This document shows positions 23,699 to 32,376 of a stretch of DNA of 34,637 bases, one piece after another. The stretch is from Burkholderiales bacterium (GTDB lineage: Bacteria; Pseudomonadota; Gammaproteobacteria; Burkholderiales; Burkholderiaceae_C): NCBI GenBank assembly GCA_020354665.1, contig CP070653.1:887862-922498 (forward strand). The letters are read 5' to 3'. Position 1 is the stretch's first letter; every line of letters begins with the position of its first letter. A program made the translations under genes and the position numbers. The notes under the pieces are model-generated. The model had not been told where the DNA came from. It saw only the letters and a program-made list of their open reading frames with translations, and made no database searches.

Positions 23699-23809
23699 CC
23701 CCATAGGGCCCGCGCACCGCAGAGCCGTTGCAGCGGTGCGCCGTCTGGGCAGGTGGCCGTAGTCGGGGCGGCGACACGTCTCTTTCCTGATTCGATTGCG
23801 GAGGCCAAA

Positions 23810-24322
23810 GTGATCAAGATCGGAGACAGACTTCCAGCGGGCAGCCTGCAGGAGTACATCGAGGTCGAAGGCGAGGGATGCTCGCTCGGACCGAACAGCT
23901 TCGACATCCAGAAGTCCGCCGCCGGCAAGACGATCGCCATCCTCGGTCTGCCCGGCGCATTCACGCCGACCTGCTCGGCCAAGCATTTGCCCGGCTTCAT
24001 CGAGAACGCTGCGGCGTTCAAGGCGGCCGGAGTTGCCGAGATATGGTGCATCTCGGTCAACGATGCCTACGTCATGGGTGCCTGGGGCCGCGACCAGAAG
24101 ACCGACGGCAAGGTGCGCATGATGGCCGACGGCAATGCCGACTTCACCCGCGCGGCCGGGCTCTCTGTGGACCGTAGTGCGAGCGGGATGGGTCTGCGCT
24201 CGATGCGCTACTCGATGCTCGTCAAGGACGGGATCGTCAAGGCGCTCAACGTCGAAGCGCCCGGGAAGTTCGAGGTCAGCGATGCGGCCACCCTGCTGCG
24301 GCAGGCGCGGGGCGCGGGCTGA
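23810..24322 (+). CDS. Prx5-like peroxiredoxin (redoxin family)
   Basis: This is a thiol peroxidase that reduces hydrogen peroxide and organic hydroperoxides. The 170-residue product starts [20 protein letters not shown] with initiator GTG at 23810, preceded by an ideal GGAGG at 23800-23804; an upstream in-frame ATG at 23753 is less likely. The peroxidatic Cys55 lies in PGAFTPTCS, the Prx5-type motif; the other cysteines are Cys24 and Cys80, and no fused glutaredoxin domain is present. The Arg of [10 protein letters not shown] is the expected active-site Arg. It lies 111 bases after rpsQ and before a new promoter for rplN, so it may be read through from the S10 genes. Confidence 0.93.
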   Translation: MIKIGDRLPAGSLQEYIEVEGEGCSLGPNSFDIQKSAAGKTIAILGLPGAFTPTCSAKHLPGFIENAAAFKAAGVAEIWCISVNDAYVMGAWGRDQKTDGKVRMMADGNADFTRAAGLSVDRSASGMGLRSMRYSMLVKDGIVKALNVEAPGKFEVSDAATLLRQARGAG

Positions 24323-24547
24323 GCCGGGGCTGGGGTGCCGTTGGCGCCGGCGCGGCGCGGCGCGGCGGATGTGCGTATAATTTCGGGCTTCCGGTAAGCA
24401 ACCCATTCCCGTACGGGAATGGGCGACGTTCCGGTACCGCCCTTCTTGCCCGGGTGTCGCAAGCGTCACCCGGGTCCACGGGCCCAAGACTGACCGCGTT
24501 GTGCTGGCTCGAACAGCGGCACGCAGCGGGAGAAGTTGGGGATAGAC
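24323..24547 (+). promoter_or_regulatory. rplN (spc) promoter and structured leader
   Basis: There is no gene in these 225 bases. The promoter is at 24364-24394. The transcript would start near 24388 and carry two strong hairpins: a perfect 22-base palindrome at 24402-24423 (9-bp stem, loop GTAC), and CCCGGGTG (24449-24456) pairing with CACCCGGG (24467-24474). Neither is followed by a T-run. The rplN ribosome site is GGGGA at 24539-24543. Such a leader suggests post-transcriptional control of the spc genes. Confidence 0.6.
24364..24394 (+). promoter_or_regulatory. Promoter for rplN and the spc genes
   Basis: A perfect TATAAT lies at 24376-24381. GGCGGATGTG (24364-24373) ends two bases before it and GCTTCCGG (24387-24394) begins five bases after it. 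The 10-mer and both spacings are the same as in the rpsL promoter. No -35 hexamer is evident at 16-18 bases. In this GC-rich setting a chance match of this quality is unlikely. Confidence 0.72.
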
Positions 24548-24916
24548 ATGATCCAAATGCAATCGCGACTCGACGTCGCGGACAACACGGGCGCGAAGTC
24601 CGTCATGTGCATCAAGGTGCTCGGCGGGTCCAAGCGCCGATACGCGGGCATTGGCGACGTCATCAAAGTGTCCGTCAAGGAGGCAGCGCCCCGCGGTCGC
24701 GTCAAGAAGGGCGAGATTTACCACGCGGTTGTCGTGCGTACGGCCAAGGGTGTGCGGCGCCCGGATGGGTCGCTCGTCAAGTTCGACGGCAACGCCGCCG
24801 TGCTGCTCAACGCCAAGCTCGAGCCGATTGGCACGCGCATCTTCGGTCCGGTGACGCGCGAGCTGCGCTCCGAGCGTTTCATGAAGATCGTCTCGCTCGC
24901 GCCCGAAGTGATCTGA
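24548..24916 (+). CDS. rplN: 50S ribosomal protein L14
   Basis: L14 lies at the subunit interface and is the binding site of the silencing factor RsfS. It has 122 residues, the standard length, starting [20 protein letters not shown]; an ATG four codons upstream (24536) would overlap the ribosome site. The motif [20 protein letters not shown] is intact. It is the first gene of the spc cluster and has its own promoter and structured leader. Confidence 0.99.
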   Translation: MIQMQSRLDVADNTGAKSVMCIKVLGGSKRRYAGIGDVIKVSVKEAAPRGRVKKGEIYHAVVVRTAKGVRRPDGSLVKFDGNAAVLLNAKLEPIGTRIFGPVTRELRSERFMKIVSLAPEVI

Positions 24917-24942
24917 CAGATTTCGTGTCGAAGGAATCGGCC

Positions 24943-25275
24943 ATGAACAAGATTCGCAAGGGCGATCAGGTCATCGTGATTGCCGGCCGCAACAAGGGCA
25001 AGCGTGGCACCGTGGTCGCTCGCGTCGACGACGAGCATCTCACGGTCGAAGGCGTCAATATCGTCAAGAAGCACGTCAAGCCGAACCCGCTCAAGGGAAC
25101 GACCGGAGGCGTGATCGACAAGGTGATGCCGATCCACCAGTCCAACGTGGCGATCTTCAACCCGTCCACCGGCAAGGCTGACCGCGTGGGCATCAAGCTT
25201 GGCAGGGACCCCAAGACGGACAAGGTAACGCGCACCCGCGTCTTCAAGTCCAGCGGCCAGGTGATCAAGGCGTAA
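24943..25275 (+). CDS. rplX: 50S ribosomal protein L24
   Basis: L24 initiates 50S assembly and sits near the tunnel exit. The 110 residues start [20 protein letters not shown] with the KOW motif right at the N-terminus (about residues 4-31). The frame is open far upstream through rplN, but homology and a ribosome site (AAGGAA, 24931-24936) fix the start at 24943. rplE follows after 10 bases. Confidence 0.98.
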   Translation: MNKIRKGDQVIVIAGRNKGKRGTVVARVDDEHLTVEGVNIVKKHVKPNPLKGTTGGVIDKVMPIHQSNVAIFNPSTGKADRVGIKLGRDPKTDKVTRTRVFKSSGQVIKA

Positions 25276-25285
25276 AGGGGCGAGC

Positions 25286-25975
25286 ATGGCCACCAACGAG
25301 AAGACCGTTGCCAAGGAAAAGTCCGCGCCAAAGGAGAAGGCCGGGGCAAAGGACAAGACGGCGGCGAAGGAAAAGTCTGCGCGCAAGGAAGCGGCCGCGG
25401 TGAAGGCGCCCGCTGTCGAGACGCGGCCGGCGCGGCCGCCGCGACTGCAGACGTACTTCCGCGAGACGATCGTCCCCCAGCTGATGGAGAAGTTTGGCTT
25501 CAAGACCGTCATGCAAGTGCCACGCTTGACGAAGATCACTCTCAACATGGGGGTCGGTGAGGCGGTTGCGGACAAGAAGGTGATGGACAACGCCGTGGCC
25601 GACCTGACGAAGATCGCCGGACAGAAGCCGGTGGTCACCAAGTCGCGCAAGGCGATTGCCGCGTTCAAGATCCGTGAGAACGTGCCAGTCGGATGCATGG
25701 TCACGCTGCGCGGCGTGCGGATGTACGAGTTTCTCGACCGGCTGGTGACAGTGGCCTTGCCGCGCGTGCGCGATTTCCGGGGCGTTTCGGGGCGTTCGTT
25801 CGATGGCCGCGGCAACTACAGCGTTGGCATCAAGGAACAGATCATCTTTCCGGAGATCGACTACGACAAGATCGATGCACTGCGCGGCCTGAACGTCAGC
25901 ATCACGACAACGGCGAAGACCGATGACGAGTGCAGGGCGTTGCTCGCATCATTCAAGTTTCCCTTCAAGAACTGA
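25286..25975 (+). CDS. rplE: 50S ribosomal protein L5 with lysine-rich repeat N-terminal extension
   Basis: L5 binds 5S rRNA and contacts the P-site tRNA and the 30S head. The normal protein of about 179 residues begins here at about residue 53 ([20 protein letters not shown]) and is complete. In front lie about 50 extra residues of Lys, Ala and Glu, largely six hexapeptide units (residues 4-39: [36 protein letters not shown]). ATG 25286 has AGGGG just upstream. A GTG at 25400 ([10 protein letters not shown]) is a weaker alternative that would shorten but not remove the tail. The tail resembles histone H1-like basic tails and is probably disordered and RNA-binding. Confidence 0.97.
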   Translation: MATNEKTVAKEKSAPKEKAGAKDKTAAKEKSARKEAAAVKAPAVETRPARPPRLQTYFRETIVPQLMEKFGFKTVMQVPRLTKITLNMGVGEAVADKKVMDNAVADLTKIAGQKPVVTKSRKAIAAFKIRENVPVGCMVTLRGVRMYEFLDRLVTVALPRVRDFRGVSGRSFDGRGNYSVGIKEQIIFPEIDYDKIDALRGLNVSITTTAKTDDECRALLASFKFPFKN

Positions 25976-25985
25976 GGCGACCTTT

Positions 25986-26291
25986 ATGGCCAAACTCTCG
26001 CTCAAACAGCGCGAATTGAAGCGCACCCGGCTGGTCGCGAAATACGCAAAGAAGTACGCCGAACTGAAGTCGATCATTGGCGATGCCAAGCGCTCGGAGG
26101 AGGAGCGCTTTGCCGCGCGGTTGGAGCTCCAGAGACTGCCGCGCAACGCCAGCCCGATTCGCCAGCGAAACCGTTGTGGCATCACCGGCCGTCCGCGTGG
26201 CACCTTCCGCAAGTTCGGCCTGGCCCGAAGCAAGATCCGTGAGCTGGCTTTCAAGGGCGACATTCCGGGTGTCGTCAAGGCGAGCTGGTAA
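25986..26291 (+). CDS. rpsN: 30S ribosomal protein S14 (zinc-free type)
   Basis: S14 is a late-binding 30S head protein. The 101 residues start [20 protein letters not shown] and end with the conserved [20 protein letters not shown]. It has no CxxC pairs (a single Cys, in [12 protein letters not shown]), so it is the long zinc-independent form usual in proteobacteria. It begins 10 bases after rplE; a longer upstream frame overlaps rplE and is not homologous. Confidence 0.98.
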   Translation: MAKLSLKQRELKRTRLVAKYAKKYAELKSIIGDAKRSEEERFAARLELQRLPRNASPIRQRNRCGITGRPRGTFRKFGLARSKIRELAFKGDIPGVVKASW

Positions 26292-26316
26292 GCCGGTACG
26301 AGCAGGAGATCCCCCT

Positions 26317-26712
26317 ATGAGCATGAGTGACCCCATCGGCGACATGCTGACGCGCATCAGAAATGCCCAGATGGTGGAAAAGGCCGTCGTGTCGATGCCG
26401 TCCTCTAGGCTGAAGGTCGCCATCGCCCAGGTACTGAAGGACGAGGGCTACATCGACGGCTTTGTCGTCAAGAGTGGAGGCGGCAAACCCGAGCTCGAGA
26501 TCGCACTGAAGTATTACGCCGGGCGCCCCGTGATCGAGCGCATCGAGCGAGTGAGTCGGCCCGGGCTGCGCGTCTACAAGGGGCGCCACGACATTCCGCA
26601 GGTGCAGAACGGCCTCGGCGTGGCGATCGTGACGACGCCGCAGGGCGTGATGACCGACCGCAAGGCGCGCCAGGCCGGCATCGGCGGTGAAGTGCTCTGC
26701 GTCGTGGCTTAA
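26317..26712 (+). CDS. rpsH: 30S ribosomal protein S8
   Basis: S8 binds helix 21 of 16S rRNA and, in E. coli, represses the spc operon by binding near the rplE start. It has 131 residues beginning [18 protein letters not shown] and ending with the conserved [16 protein letters not shown] ribosome site (CAGGAG) lies about 9 bases before ATG 26317. The frame is open upstream through rpsN, but that part is out of family. Confidence 0.98.
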   Translation: MSMSDPIGDMLTRIRNAQMVEKAVVSMPSSRLKVAIAQVLKDEGYIDGFVVKSGGGKPELEIALKYYAGRPVIERIERVSRPGLRVYKGRHDIPQVQNGLGVAIVTTPQGVMTDRKARQAGIGGEVLCVVA

Positions 26713-26731
26713 AGGCAGGAGTCGGTCCACC

Positions 26732-27265
26732 ATGTCTCGCGTCGCCAAAATGCCCATCACGGTTCCGAAAGGCGTCGATGTGGCGATCCAGTCCAGCCAG
26801 ATCAGCGTCAAGGGCGTGCAGGGCACGCTCACGCGCCAGCTCAACCGCCGCGTCTCGGTCAAGAACGAGAACGGGAAGCTTGTCTTCGCCCCCGTCGGCG
26901 ACAGCACCGGTGCCGACGCAATGGCCGGGACAGCCCGGGCGTTGGTCGCCAATATGGTCAACGGCGTGACCAAGGGATTCGAGAAGAGGCTGACGCTGGT
27001 TGGCGTCGGTTTTCGCGCTCAGGCCCAGGGCTCCAAATTGAATCTGCAGGTGGGGTATTCGCACCCCGTGGTCAAGGAGATGCCTGCTGGCGTCAAGGTC
27101 GAGTGCCCGACGCAAACGGAGATCGTGATCAAGGGAGCCGATCGTCAGATCGTCGGGCAGGTGGCCGCCGAGGTGCGGGCCATTCGTCCGCCCGAGCCTT
27201 ACAAGGGCAAGGGCATCCGCTATGCCGATGAGAAGGTCTCGCTGAAGGAGACCAAGAAGAAGTGA
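26732..27265 (+). CDS. rplF: 50S ribosomal protein L6
   Basis: L6 sits near the sarcin-ricin loop and the factor-binding site. It has 177 residues starting [20 protein letters not shown] and the conserved C-terminal signature [23 protein letters not shown] 26732 lies 20 bases after the rpsH stop with a GGCAGGAG ribosome site. rplR starts 8 bases after its stop. Confidence 0.98.
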   Translation: MSRVAKMPITVPKGVDVAIQSSQISVKGVQGTLTRQLNRRVSVKNENGKLVFAPVGDSTGADAMAGTARALVANMVNGVTKGFEKRLTLVGVGFRAQAQGSKLNLQVGYSHPVVKEMPAGVKVECPTQTEIVIKGADRQIVGQVAAEVRAIRPPEPYKGKGIRYADEKVSLKETKKK

Positions 27266-27272
27266 GGATCGC

Positions 27273-27635
27273 ATGCTGAACAAGAAGCAACAGCGTCAGC
27301 GCCGCGCCCGTCAGACGCGCCTGCGCATCGCCACGCAGCGCATGCCGCGGCTGGCGGTGCACCGCTCGAACCTGCACATCTATGCGACGCTGTTTTCGGA
27401 GGACGGCGCCCGCGTGCTGGCCACGGCGTCCACCGCCGAAGCCGATGTGCGTGCACAGGTCGGTTCCGCCAAGGGCGGCAATTCGGCGGCCGCGGCGGTT
27501 GTGGGCCGGCGAATCGCCGAGAAGGCCAAGGCGGCTGGCGTCGCCAAGGTGGCGTTCGATCGGGCAGGCTTCGCCTTCCACGGCCGCGTAAGAGCGCTCG
27601 CCGAAGCGGCCCGCGAAGCCGGCCTACAGTTCTGA
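27273..27635 (+). CDS. rplR: 50S ribosomal protein L18
   Basis: L18 binds 5S rRNA together with L5 and L25. It has 120 residues, with the basic N-terminal stretch [20 protein letters not shown] and the conserved ending [20 protein letters not shown]. The ribosome site is GAGGAT directly before ATG 27273. It is placed normally between rplF and rpsE. Confidence 0.98.
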   Translation: MLNKKQQRQRRARQTRLRIATQRMPRLAVHRSNLHIYATLFSEDGARVLATASTAEADVRAQVGSAKGGNSAAAAVVGRRIAEKAKAAGVAKVAFDRAGFAFHGRVRALAEAAREAGLQF

Positions 27636-27664
27636 GTCAGCCTGGACCGCAAGGAAGATTCGAG

Positions 27665-28183
27665 ATGGCAAAGTTCACACCCCGCGCACAGACCGAAGGC
27701 AACGAAGACGGCCTGAAGGAGAAGATGATTGCGGTCAATCGGGTGACCAAGGTCGTCAAGGGCGGTCGCACGCTGAGCTTCGCGGCGTTGACCGTCGTTG
27801 GCGATGGCGACGGCCGTGTCGGCATGGGCAAGGGCAAGGCCAAGGAGGTTCCCGTTGCCGTGCAGAAGGCGATGGAGTCCGCACGCCGCAACATGGTGCG
27901 CGTCAGCCTGAAGAACGGCACCATTCATCACAACGTAATGGGCGCGCATGGCGCCGCCAAGGTCTTGATGGGGCCTGCGCCCGCGGGGACCGGCATCATC
28001 GCCGGCGGGCCGATGCGGGCCGTCTTCGAAGTGATGGGCATCACCGACATCGTCGCCAAGAGCCTCGGGTCGGCGAATCCCTACAACATGGTGCGGGCCA
28101 CGCTGGACGCGCTCAATCGCCTGACGACGCCGGCCGAAGTGGCTGCCAAGCGCGGCAAGGCGGTCGAGGACATCTTTGCCTGA
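27665..28183 (+). CDS. rpsE: 30S ribosomal protein S5
   Basis: S5 contributes to decoding accuracy and the mRNA entry channel. The 172 residues contain the S5 double-stranded-RNA-binding domain with [20 protein letters not shown] (about 22-41); the VKGG loop altered in spectinomycin-resistant mutants is wild type. The second domain has the [20 protein letters not shown] segment. It begins 29 bases after rplR with an AGGAAG ribosome site. Confidence 0.98.
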   Translation: MAKFTPRAQTEGNEDGLKEKMIAVNRVTKVVKGGRTLSFAALTVVGDGDGRVGMGKGKAKEVPVAVQKAMESARRNMVRVSLKNGTIHHNVMGAHGAAKVLMGPAPAGTGIIAGGPMRAVFEVMGITDIVAKSLGSANPYNMVRATLDALNRLTTPAEVAAKRGKAVEDIFA

Positions 28184-28206
28184 GCGCCAGGACGTGGAGA
28201 ACTCCG

Positions 28207-28389
28207 ATGGCTGACAAGAAGACGTTAACCGTCAAGCTCGTCAAGAGTCCGATCGGCACCAAGGCCGATCACCGGGCCACCGTGCGTGGCCTCGGCTTGC
28301 GCAGGCTCGGGGGCGTTCGCGTGCTCGAAGACACGCCCGCCATCCGCGGCATGGTCGCCAAGGTGTCCTATCTCGTAAAGGTGCTGTGA
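28207..28389 (+). CDS. rpmD: 50S ribosomal protein L30
   Basis: L30 is a small 50S protein present in proteobacteria. It has 60 residues: [20 protein letters not shown] followed by the typical [20 protein letters not shown] segment. Its TGA overlaps the rplO ATG by one base (TGATG), so translation is probably coupled. Confidence 0.97.
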   Translation: MADKKTLTVKLVKSPIGTKADHRATVRGLGLRRLGGVRVLEDTPAIRGMVAKVSYLVKVL

Positions 28390-28820
28390 TGAAGCTCAAC
28401 GCGATCAAGCCGGCGGCTGGCGCCAAGCACGCGAAGCGCCGCGTGGGCCGGGGCATTGGGTCCGGGCTGGGCAAGACCGCGGGTCGTGGCCACAAGGGGC
28501 AGAAGTCGCGCGCGGGTGGCTTTCACAAGGTGGGGTTCGAGGGGGGGCAGATGCCGCTGCAGCGACGCCTGCCCAAGAGGGGATTCAAGTCGGTGCTGCT
28601 GAAGTTCAACGCGGAGGTGAACCTGAACGACCTCGAGCGCCTGGGCGCAGACGAGGTGGACCTGCCTTTGCTCAAGAAGGTGGGCTTGGTGCCCGAGATC
28701 GCGCGCGTCGTGAAAGTCATCCGAACCGGTGACATCAAGCGGCGCGTGACGCTCAAGGGCGTCGGCGCGACTGCCGGCGCAAAGGCCGCGATCGAGGCGG
28801 CCGGCGGCTCGGTAGGCTGA
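28389..28820 (+). CDS. rplO: 50S ribosomal protein L15
   Basis: L15 is a late-assembling 50S protein with an extended basic N-terminus. It has 143 residues starting [20 protein letters not shown], with the Gly/Lys-rich [17 protein letters not shown] segment (about 31-47). ATG 28389 overlaps the rpmD stop; an in-frame GTG one codon earlier is possible but less likely. secY follows after 38 bases. Confidence 0.98.
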   Translation: MKLNAIKPAAGAKHAKRRVGRGIGSGLGKTAGRGHKGQKSRAGGFHKVGFEGGQMPLQRRLPKRGFKSVLLKFNAEVNLNDLERLGADEVDLPLLKKVGLVPEIARVVKVIRTGDIKRRVTLKGVGATAGAKAAIEAAGGSVG

Positions 28821-28858
28821 CGCACTTCGCGCGCATCCGTTCGACAGGAAGTCCCAGC

Positions 28859-30181
28859 GTGGTCACCAGCCCGAATCAACTGGCCAAGAGTGGCAAGTTC
28901 GGTGACTTGCGGCGTCGGCTCGTTTTTCTGTTACTCGCGCTGGTGGTCTACCGGATCGGCGCTCACGTTCCCGTGCCCGGAATCAATCCGGAGCAGCTGC
29001 AGCAGCTCTTCGAGGGCCAGCAAGGCGGCATCCTGAGCTTGTTCAACATGTTCTCGGGCGGAGCGCTTTCGCGGTTCACGGTGTTCGCGCTGGGGATCAT
29101 GCCGTACATCTCGGCGTCCATCATCATGCAGCTGATGACCCACGTCATCCCGTCGCTCGAGTCGCTCAAGAAGGAGGGCGAGGCAGGGCGCCGCAAGATC
29201 ACGCAATACACGCGGTACGGCACGTTGGTGCTCTCGCTGTTCCAGTCGCTGGGTATCGCGTTGGCGCTCGAAGGCTCTCCGGGCCTCGTGATCGAGCCCG
29301 GCTTCGGGTTTCGCATGACAGCCGTCACGAGCCTGGTGGCGGGGACGATGTTCCTGATGTGGCTTGGCGAGCAGATCACCGAGCGCGGGCTGGGCAACGG
29401 CATCTCGATCCTGATCTTCGCGGGCATCGCGGCCGGTCTTCCGCAAGCGATTGGTGGCATGCTCGAACTCGTGAACACGGGCGCCATGAGCATCATCGTC
29501 GCGCTGTTCATCCTGGCCCTGGTGGCGGCGGTGACCTTCGTCGTCGTGTTCGTCGAGCGCGGTCAGCGGAAGATCCTCGTGAACTACGCCAAGCGCCAGG
29601 TCGGCAACAAGGTATACGGGGGCCAGTCGTCGCACCTGCCCCTCAAGCTGAACATGTCGGGCGTCATCCCGCCGATCTTTGCCTCGTCGATCATCCTGCT
29701 GCCGGCGACGGTCGTGGGCTGGTTCGCCACCGGCCAATCCGATTCGTGGCTGACCCGCGCGCTCAAGGACGCGTCGGCAGCGTTGTCCCCCGGGCAACCG
29801 ATTTACGTGCTGCTGTACGCGACAATGATCGTGTTCTTCTGCTTCTTCTACACGGCGCTGGTGTTCAACAGCCGCGAGACGGCCGACAACCTGAAGAAGA
29901 GCGGCGCCTTCATCCCCGGCATCCGCCCCGGCGACCAGACGGCACGCCACATCGACCGGATCCTGTCCCGACTCACGCTGGCCGGCGCGATCTACATCAC
30001 CCTGGTGTGCCTGCTGCCGGAGTTCCTGGTTCTCAAGTACAACGTGCCCTTCTATTTCGGCGGGACGTCGCTGCTGATCATCGTCGTGGTGACGATGGAT
30101 TTCTGGGCCCAGGTGCAGAGCTATGTGATGAGCCAGCAGTATGAATCCTTGCTGAAGAAGGCGAGCTTCAAGGCCGGTTGA
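28859..30181 (+). CDS. secY: Preprotein translocase subunit SecY
   Basis: SecY is the channel of the SecYEG translocon in the inner membrane; its partner SecE is also encoded here (387-770). The 440-residue product has ten hydrophobic segments. The plug-side signature [20 protein letters not shown] (about 65-84) and the cytoplasmic loop [20 protein letters not shown] are intact. The start codon is GTG at 28859, with AGGAA at 28846-28850. It lies within the spc operon as usual and is followed 7 bases later by infA. Confidence 0.99.
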   Translation: MVTSPNQLAKSGKFGDLRRRLVFLLLALVVYRIGAHVPVPGINPEQLQQLFEGQQGGILSLFNMFSGGALSRFTVFALGIMPYISASIIMQLMTHVIPSLESLKKEGEAGRRKITQYTRYGTLVLSLFQSLGIALALEGSPGLVIEPGFGFRMTAVTSLVAGTMFLMWLGEQITERGLGNGISILIFAGIAAGLPQAIGGMLELVNTGAMSIIVALFILALVAAVTFVVVFVERGQRKILVNYAKRQVGNKVYGGQSSHLPLKLNMSGVIPPIFASSIILLPATVVGWFATGQSDSWLTRALKDASAALSPGQPIYVLLYATMIVFFCFFYTALVFNSRETADNLKKSGAFIPGIRPGDQTARHIDRILSRLTLAGAIYITLVCLLPEFLVLKYNVPFYFGGTSLLIIVVVTMDFWAQVQSYVMSQQYESLLKKASFKAG

Positions 30182-30188
30182 TCCAAAC

Positions 30189-30407
30189 ATGGCCAAGGAC
30201 GACGTCATTCAGATGCAGGGCGAGATTGTTGAGAATCTGCCCAACGCCACGTTCCGCGTGAAGCTGGAGAACGGGCACGTGGTGCTGGGGCACATCTCAG
30301 GGAAGATGCGTATGCACTACATCCGTATCCTGCCGGGAGACAAGGTCACGGTGGAGCTCACGCCGTACGACCTGACGCGTGCGCGCATCGTGTTCCGCGC
30401 GAAATGA
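30189..30407 (+). CDS. infA: Translation initiation factor IF-1
   Basis: IF-1 is a single OB-fold protein that occupies the 30S A site during initiation. It has 72 residues: [20 protein letters not shown], then [20 protein letters not shown] and the ending [16 protein letters not shown]. The position between secY and rpmJ is common in betaproteobacteria (in E. coli infA is elsewhere). Confidence 0.98.
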   Translation: MAKDDVIQMQGEIVENLPNATFRVKLENGHVVLGHISGKMRMHYIRILPGDKVTVELTPYDLTRARIVFRAK

Positions 30408-30434
30408 GCGCAAGGTGACATCAAGGAGAGACAC

Positions 30435-30548
30435 GTGAAGGTTGCAGCATCGGTGAAGAGGATGTGTCGCTATTGCAAGATCATCCGTCGCCACGGCGTC
30501 GTGCGCGTGATCTGCACCGATCCGCGCCACAAGCAGCGTCAGGGGTGA
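30435..30548 (+). CDS. rpmJ: 50S ribosomal protein L36 (zinc-binding form)
   Basis: L36 is the smallest 50S protein. Its 37 residues ([20 protein letters not shown], then [17 protein letters not shown]) use the initiator GTG at 30435 after AAGGAGAG. The zinc ligands Cys11, Cys14, Cys27 and His32 are all present, so this is the C+ form, whose synthesis can be backed up by zinc-free paralogues under zinc limitation in some bacteria. It lies 27 bases after infA. Confidence 0.97.
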   Translation: MKVAASVKRMCRYCKIIRRHGVVRVICTDPRHKQRQG

Positions 30549-30558
30549 TCGCACCAGG

Positions 30559-30584
30559 GGGAGGGCCGCCGCCGCGGCTTTCCC
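30559..30584 (+). promoter_or_regulatory. rpmJ-rpsM intergenic hairpin
   Basis: GGGAGGGCCGC (30559-30569) pairs with GCGGCTTTCCC (30574-30584), 11 base pairs with two G-T pairs and a 4-base loop, inside the 99-base gap before rpsM. In E. coli, S4 represses the alpha operon through a pseudoknot in the rpsM leader. Whether this stem belongs to such a structure is unknown. The nearby 8-mer GGTGCGCC also occurs twice (around 30600-30619). Confidence 0.35.
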
Positions 30585-30647
30585 GTCAGGTACACGCAGG
30601 TGCGCCCGTCGGTGCGCCGGCTGATCAAGAGACAGAGGTAACAGGAA

Positions 30648-31013
30648 ATGGCCCGCATTGCTGGCATCAACATCCCGCCGCACAAGCATGCCGAGATCGG
30701 CCTGACGGCGATCTATGGCATTGGCCGGTCGACGGCGCAGAAGATCTGCGAGGCGGTGGGGATCGCCTACTCCAAGAAGGTCAAGGACCTCTCCGACGTC
30801 GAGCTCGAAAAGATCCGCGAGGAGATCGGCAAGATCACGATCGAGGGTGATCTGCGACGCGAGATGTCGATCAGCATCAAGCGCCTGATGGACTTGGGCT
30901 GCTACCGCGGCGTTCGTCACCGCCGCGGCCTGCCCGTGCGGGGCCAGCGCACCAAGACCAACGCGCGCACTCGCAAGGGGCCGCGCAAGTCCGGCGCATT
31001 GATCAAGAAGTAA
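30648..31013 (+). CDS. rpsM: 30S ribosomal protein S13
   Basis: S13 forms bridges to the 50S subunit from the 30S head. It has 121 residues starting [20 protein letters not shown], the helix-two-turn-helix region ([17 protein letters not shown]), and the basic C-terminal tail [16 protein letters not shown] that reaches the P-site tRNA. It has an ACAGGAA ribosome site. In E. coli this is the first gene of the alpha operon. Confidence 0.99.
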   Translation: MARIAGINIPPHKHAEIGLTAIYGIGRSTAQKICEAVGIAYSKKVKDLSDVELEKIREEIGKITIEGDLRREMSISIKRLMDLGCYRGVRHRRGLPVRGQRTKTNARTRKGPRKSGALIKK

Positions 31014-31046
31014 TCCGTAGACGAAGACCACCGAGGGCAAGTCAGC

Positions 31047-31451
31047 ATGGCAAAGGCACCCGTCAGCACCGCCGCGCGTCGCGTCAGCAAGAAGGTCCGC
31101 AAGAACATCGCGGACGGCATTGCGCATGTGCACGCGTCGTTCAACAACACGATCATCACGATCACCGACCGGCAGGGCGGCGCGTTGGCGTGGGCGTCCA
31201 GTGGCGGCCAGGGCTTCAAGGGATCGCGCAAGAGCACGCCGTTTGCTGCTCAGGTGGCCGCCGAGGCGGCCGGCCGTGCAGCGCAGGAACAGGGAATCAA
31301 GAACCTCGATGTGCAGATCAGAGGTCCGGGGCCGGGCCGCGAATCGTCGGTGCGTGCGCTGGCGTCCTTGGGCATTCGCATCAACTCCATCAGTGATGTG
31401 ACGCCGGTGCCGCACAACGGCTGCCGGCCGCAGAAGCGGCGCCGTATTTGA
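31047..31451 (+). CDS. rpsK: 30S ribosomal protein S11
   Basis: S11 lies on the 30S platform near the Shine-Dalgarno helix. The 134 residues end with the conserved [20 protein letters not shown]; the Asn-Gly pair there is the place of the isoaspartate modification known in E. coli S11. The N-terminus ([20 protein letters not shown]) is basic as expected. A 154-base gap without clear structure follows before rpsD. Confidence 0.98.
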   Translation: MAKAPVSTAARRVSKKVRKNIADGIAHVHASFNNTIITITDRQGGALAWASSGGQGFKGSRKSTPFAAQVAAEAAGRAAQEQGIKNLDVQIRGPGPGRESSVRALASLGIRINSISDVTPVPHNGCRPQKRRRI

Positions 31452-31605
31452 GTTCACTGTTTGGGTGCAGGCGACGCTCGCACGGCACGTCGTCCTCACC
31501 CCCCGAAGACCACCGTCTCAGCGCCTACAACAACACCCGCGGGACTCGCGCGATTCGGACCCGACCGTCCGCTGGATCGCGTCAGATTGAGCAAAGGAAA
31601 GCAAA

Positions 31606-32229
31606 GTGGCACGTTATCTCGGACCCAAGGCGAAGCTGGCCCGCCGCGAAGGCACCGACCTATTCCTCAAGAGCGCGCGCCGGGCGATCAGCGACAAGGC
31701 CAAATTCGACAGCAAGCCCGGCCAGCACGGTCGTACGTCAGGATCGCGGACCAGCGATTTCGGGCTGCAGCTGCGCGAGAAGCAGAAGGTCAAGCGCATG
31801 TACGGCGTCTTGGAACGCCAGTTCCGCCGCTATTTCGCGGAGGCCGATCGTCGCAAAGGCAACACGGGGTCCAACTTGCTGTCTCTGCTGGAGTCGCGGC
31901 TGGACAACGTCGTCTTCCGCATGGGGTTTGCGAGCACGCGAGCCGAGGCGCGCCAACTGGTCTCGCACGGGGCAATATCGGTAAACGGCGGGGTCGTCAA
32001 CATCGCGTCGTATTTCGTGAAGCCAGGCGACGCAGTGGCGGTGCGCGACAAGGCAAAGAAGCAGCTGCGCGTCACCGATGCGCTGAAACTCGCGGAGTCG
32101 GTTGGCCTGCCCGAGTGGGTGCAGGTGGACGCTTCCAAGATGGAAGGCGTCTTCAAGAAGGCACCCGACCGCGACCAATTCGGTGCGGAAATCAACGAAT
32201 CGCTGATCGTCGAGTTGTACTCGAGATAA
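31606..32229 (+). CDS. rpsD: 30S ribosomal protein S4 (zinc-free type)
   Basis: S4 initiates 30S assembly at the 16S 5' domain and, in E. coli, represses the alpha operon. It has 207 residues starting [20 protein letters not shown]. The N-terminal domain has no cysteines for zinc, and the S4 RNA-binding domain covers about residues 97-160 ([20 protein letters not shown]). The ribosome site is AAAGGAAAG. It is separated from rpoA by 147 bases. Confidence 0.99.
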   Translation: MARYLGPKAKLARREGTDLFLKSARRAISDKAKFDSKPGQHGRTSGSRTSDFGLQLREKQKVKRMYGVLERQFRRYFAEADRRKGNTGSNLLSLLESRLDNVVFRMGFASTRAEARQLVSHGAISVNGGVVNIASYFVKPGDAVAVRDKAKKQLRVTDALKLAESVGLPEWVQVDASKMEGVFKKAPDRDQFGAEINESLIVELYSR

Positions 32230-32376
32230 CAGTCAATTGCGGGGCGGCCATGGCGGCCGACTCGTCTTCGACGCGAAGCTTCGCATGCCGGACACGAAGC
32301 GAACGCGGTATCTGCCGGCCGGCCCATCAGCCTTATCGGTGTAACGAGCCGAGGGTATTGAGAGGAACATCACGAC

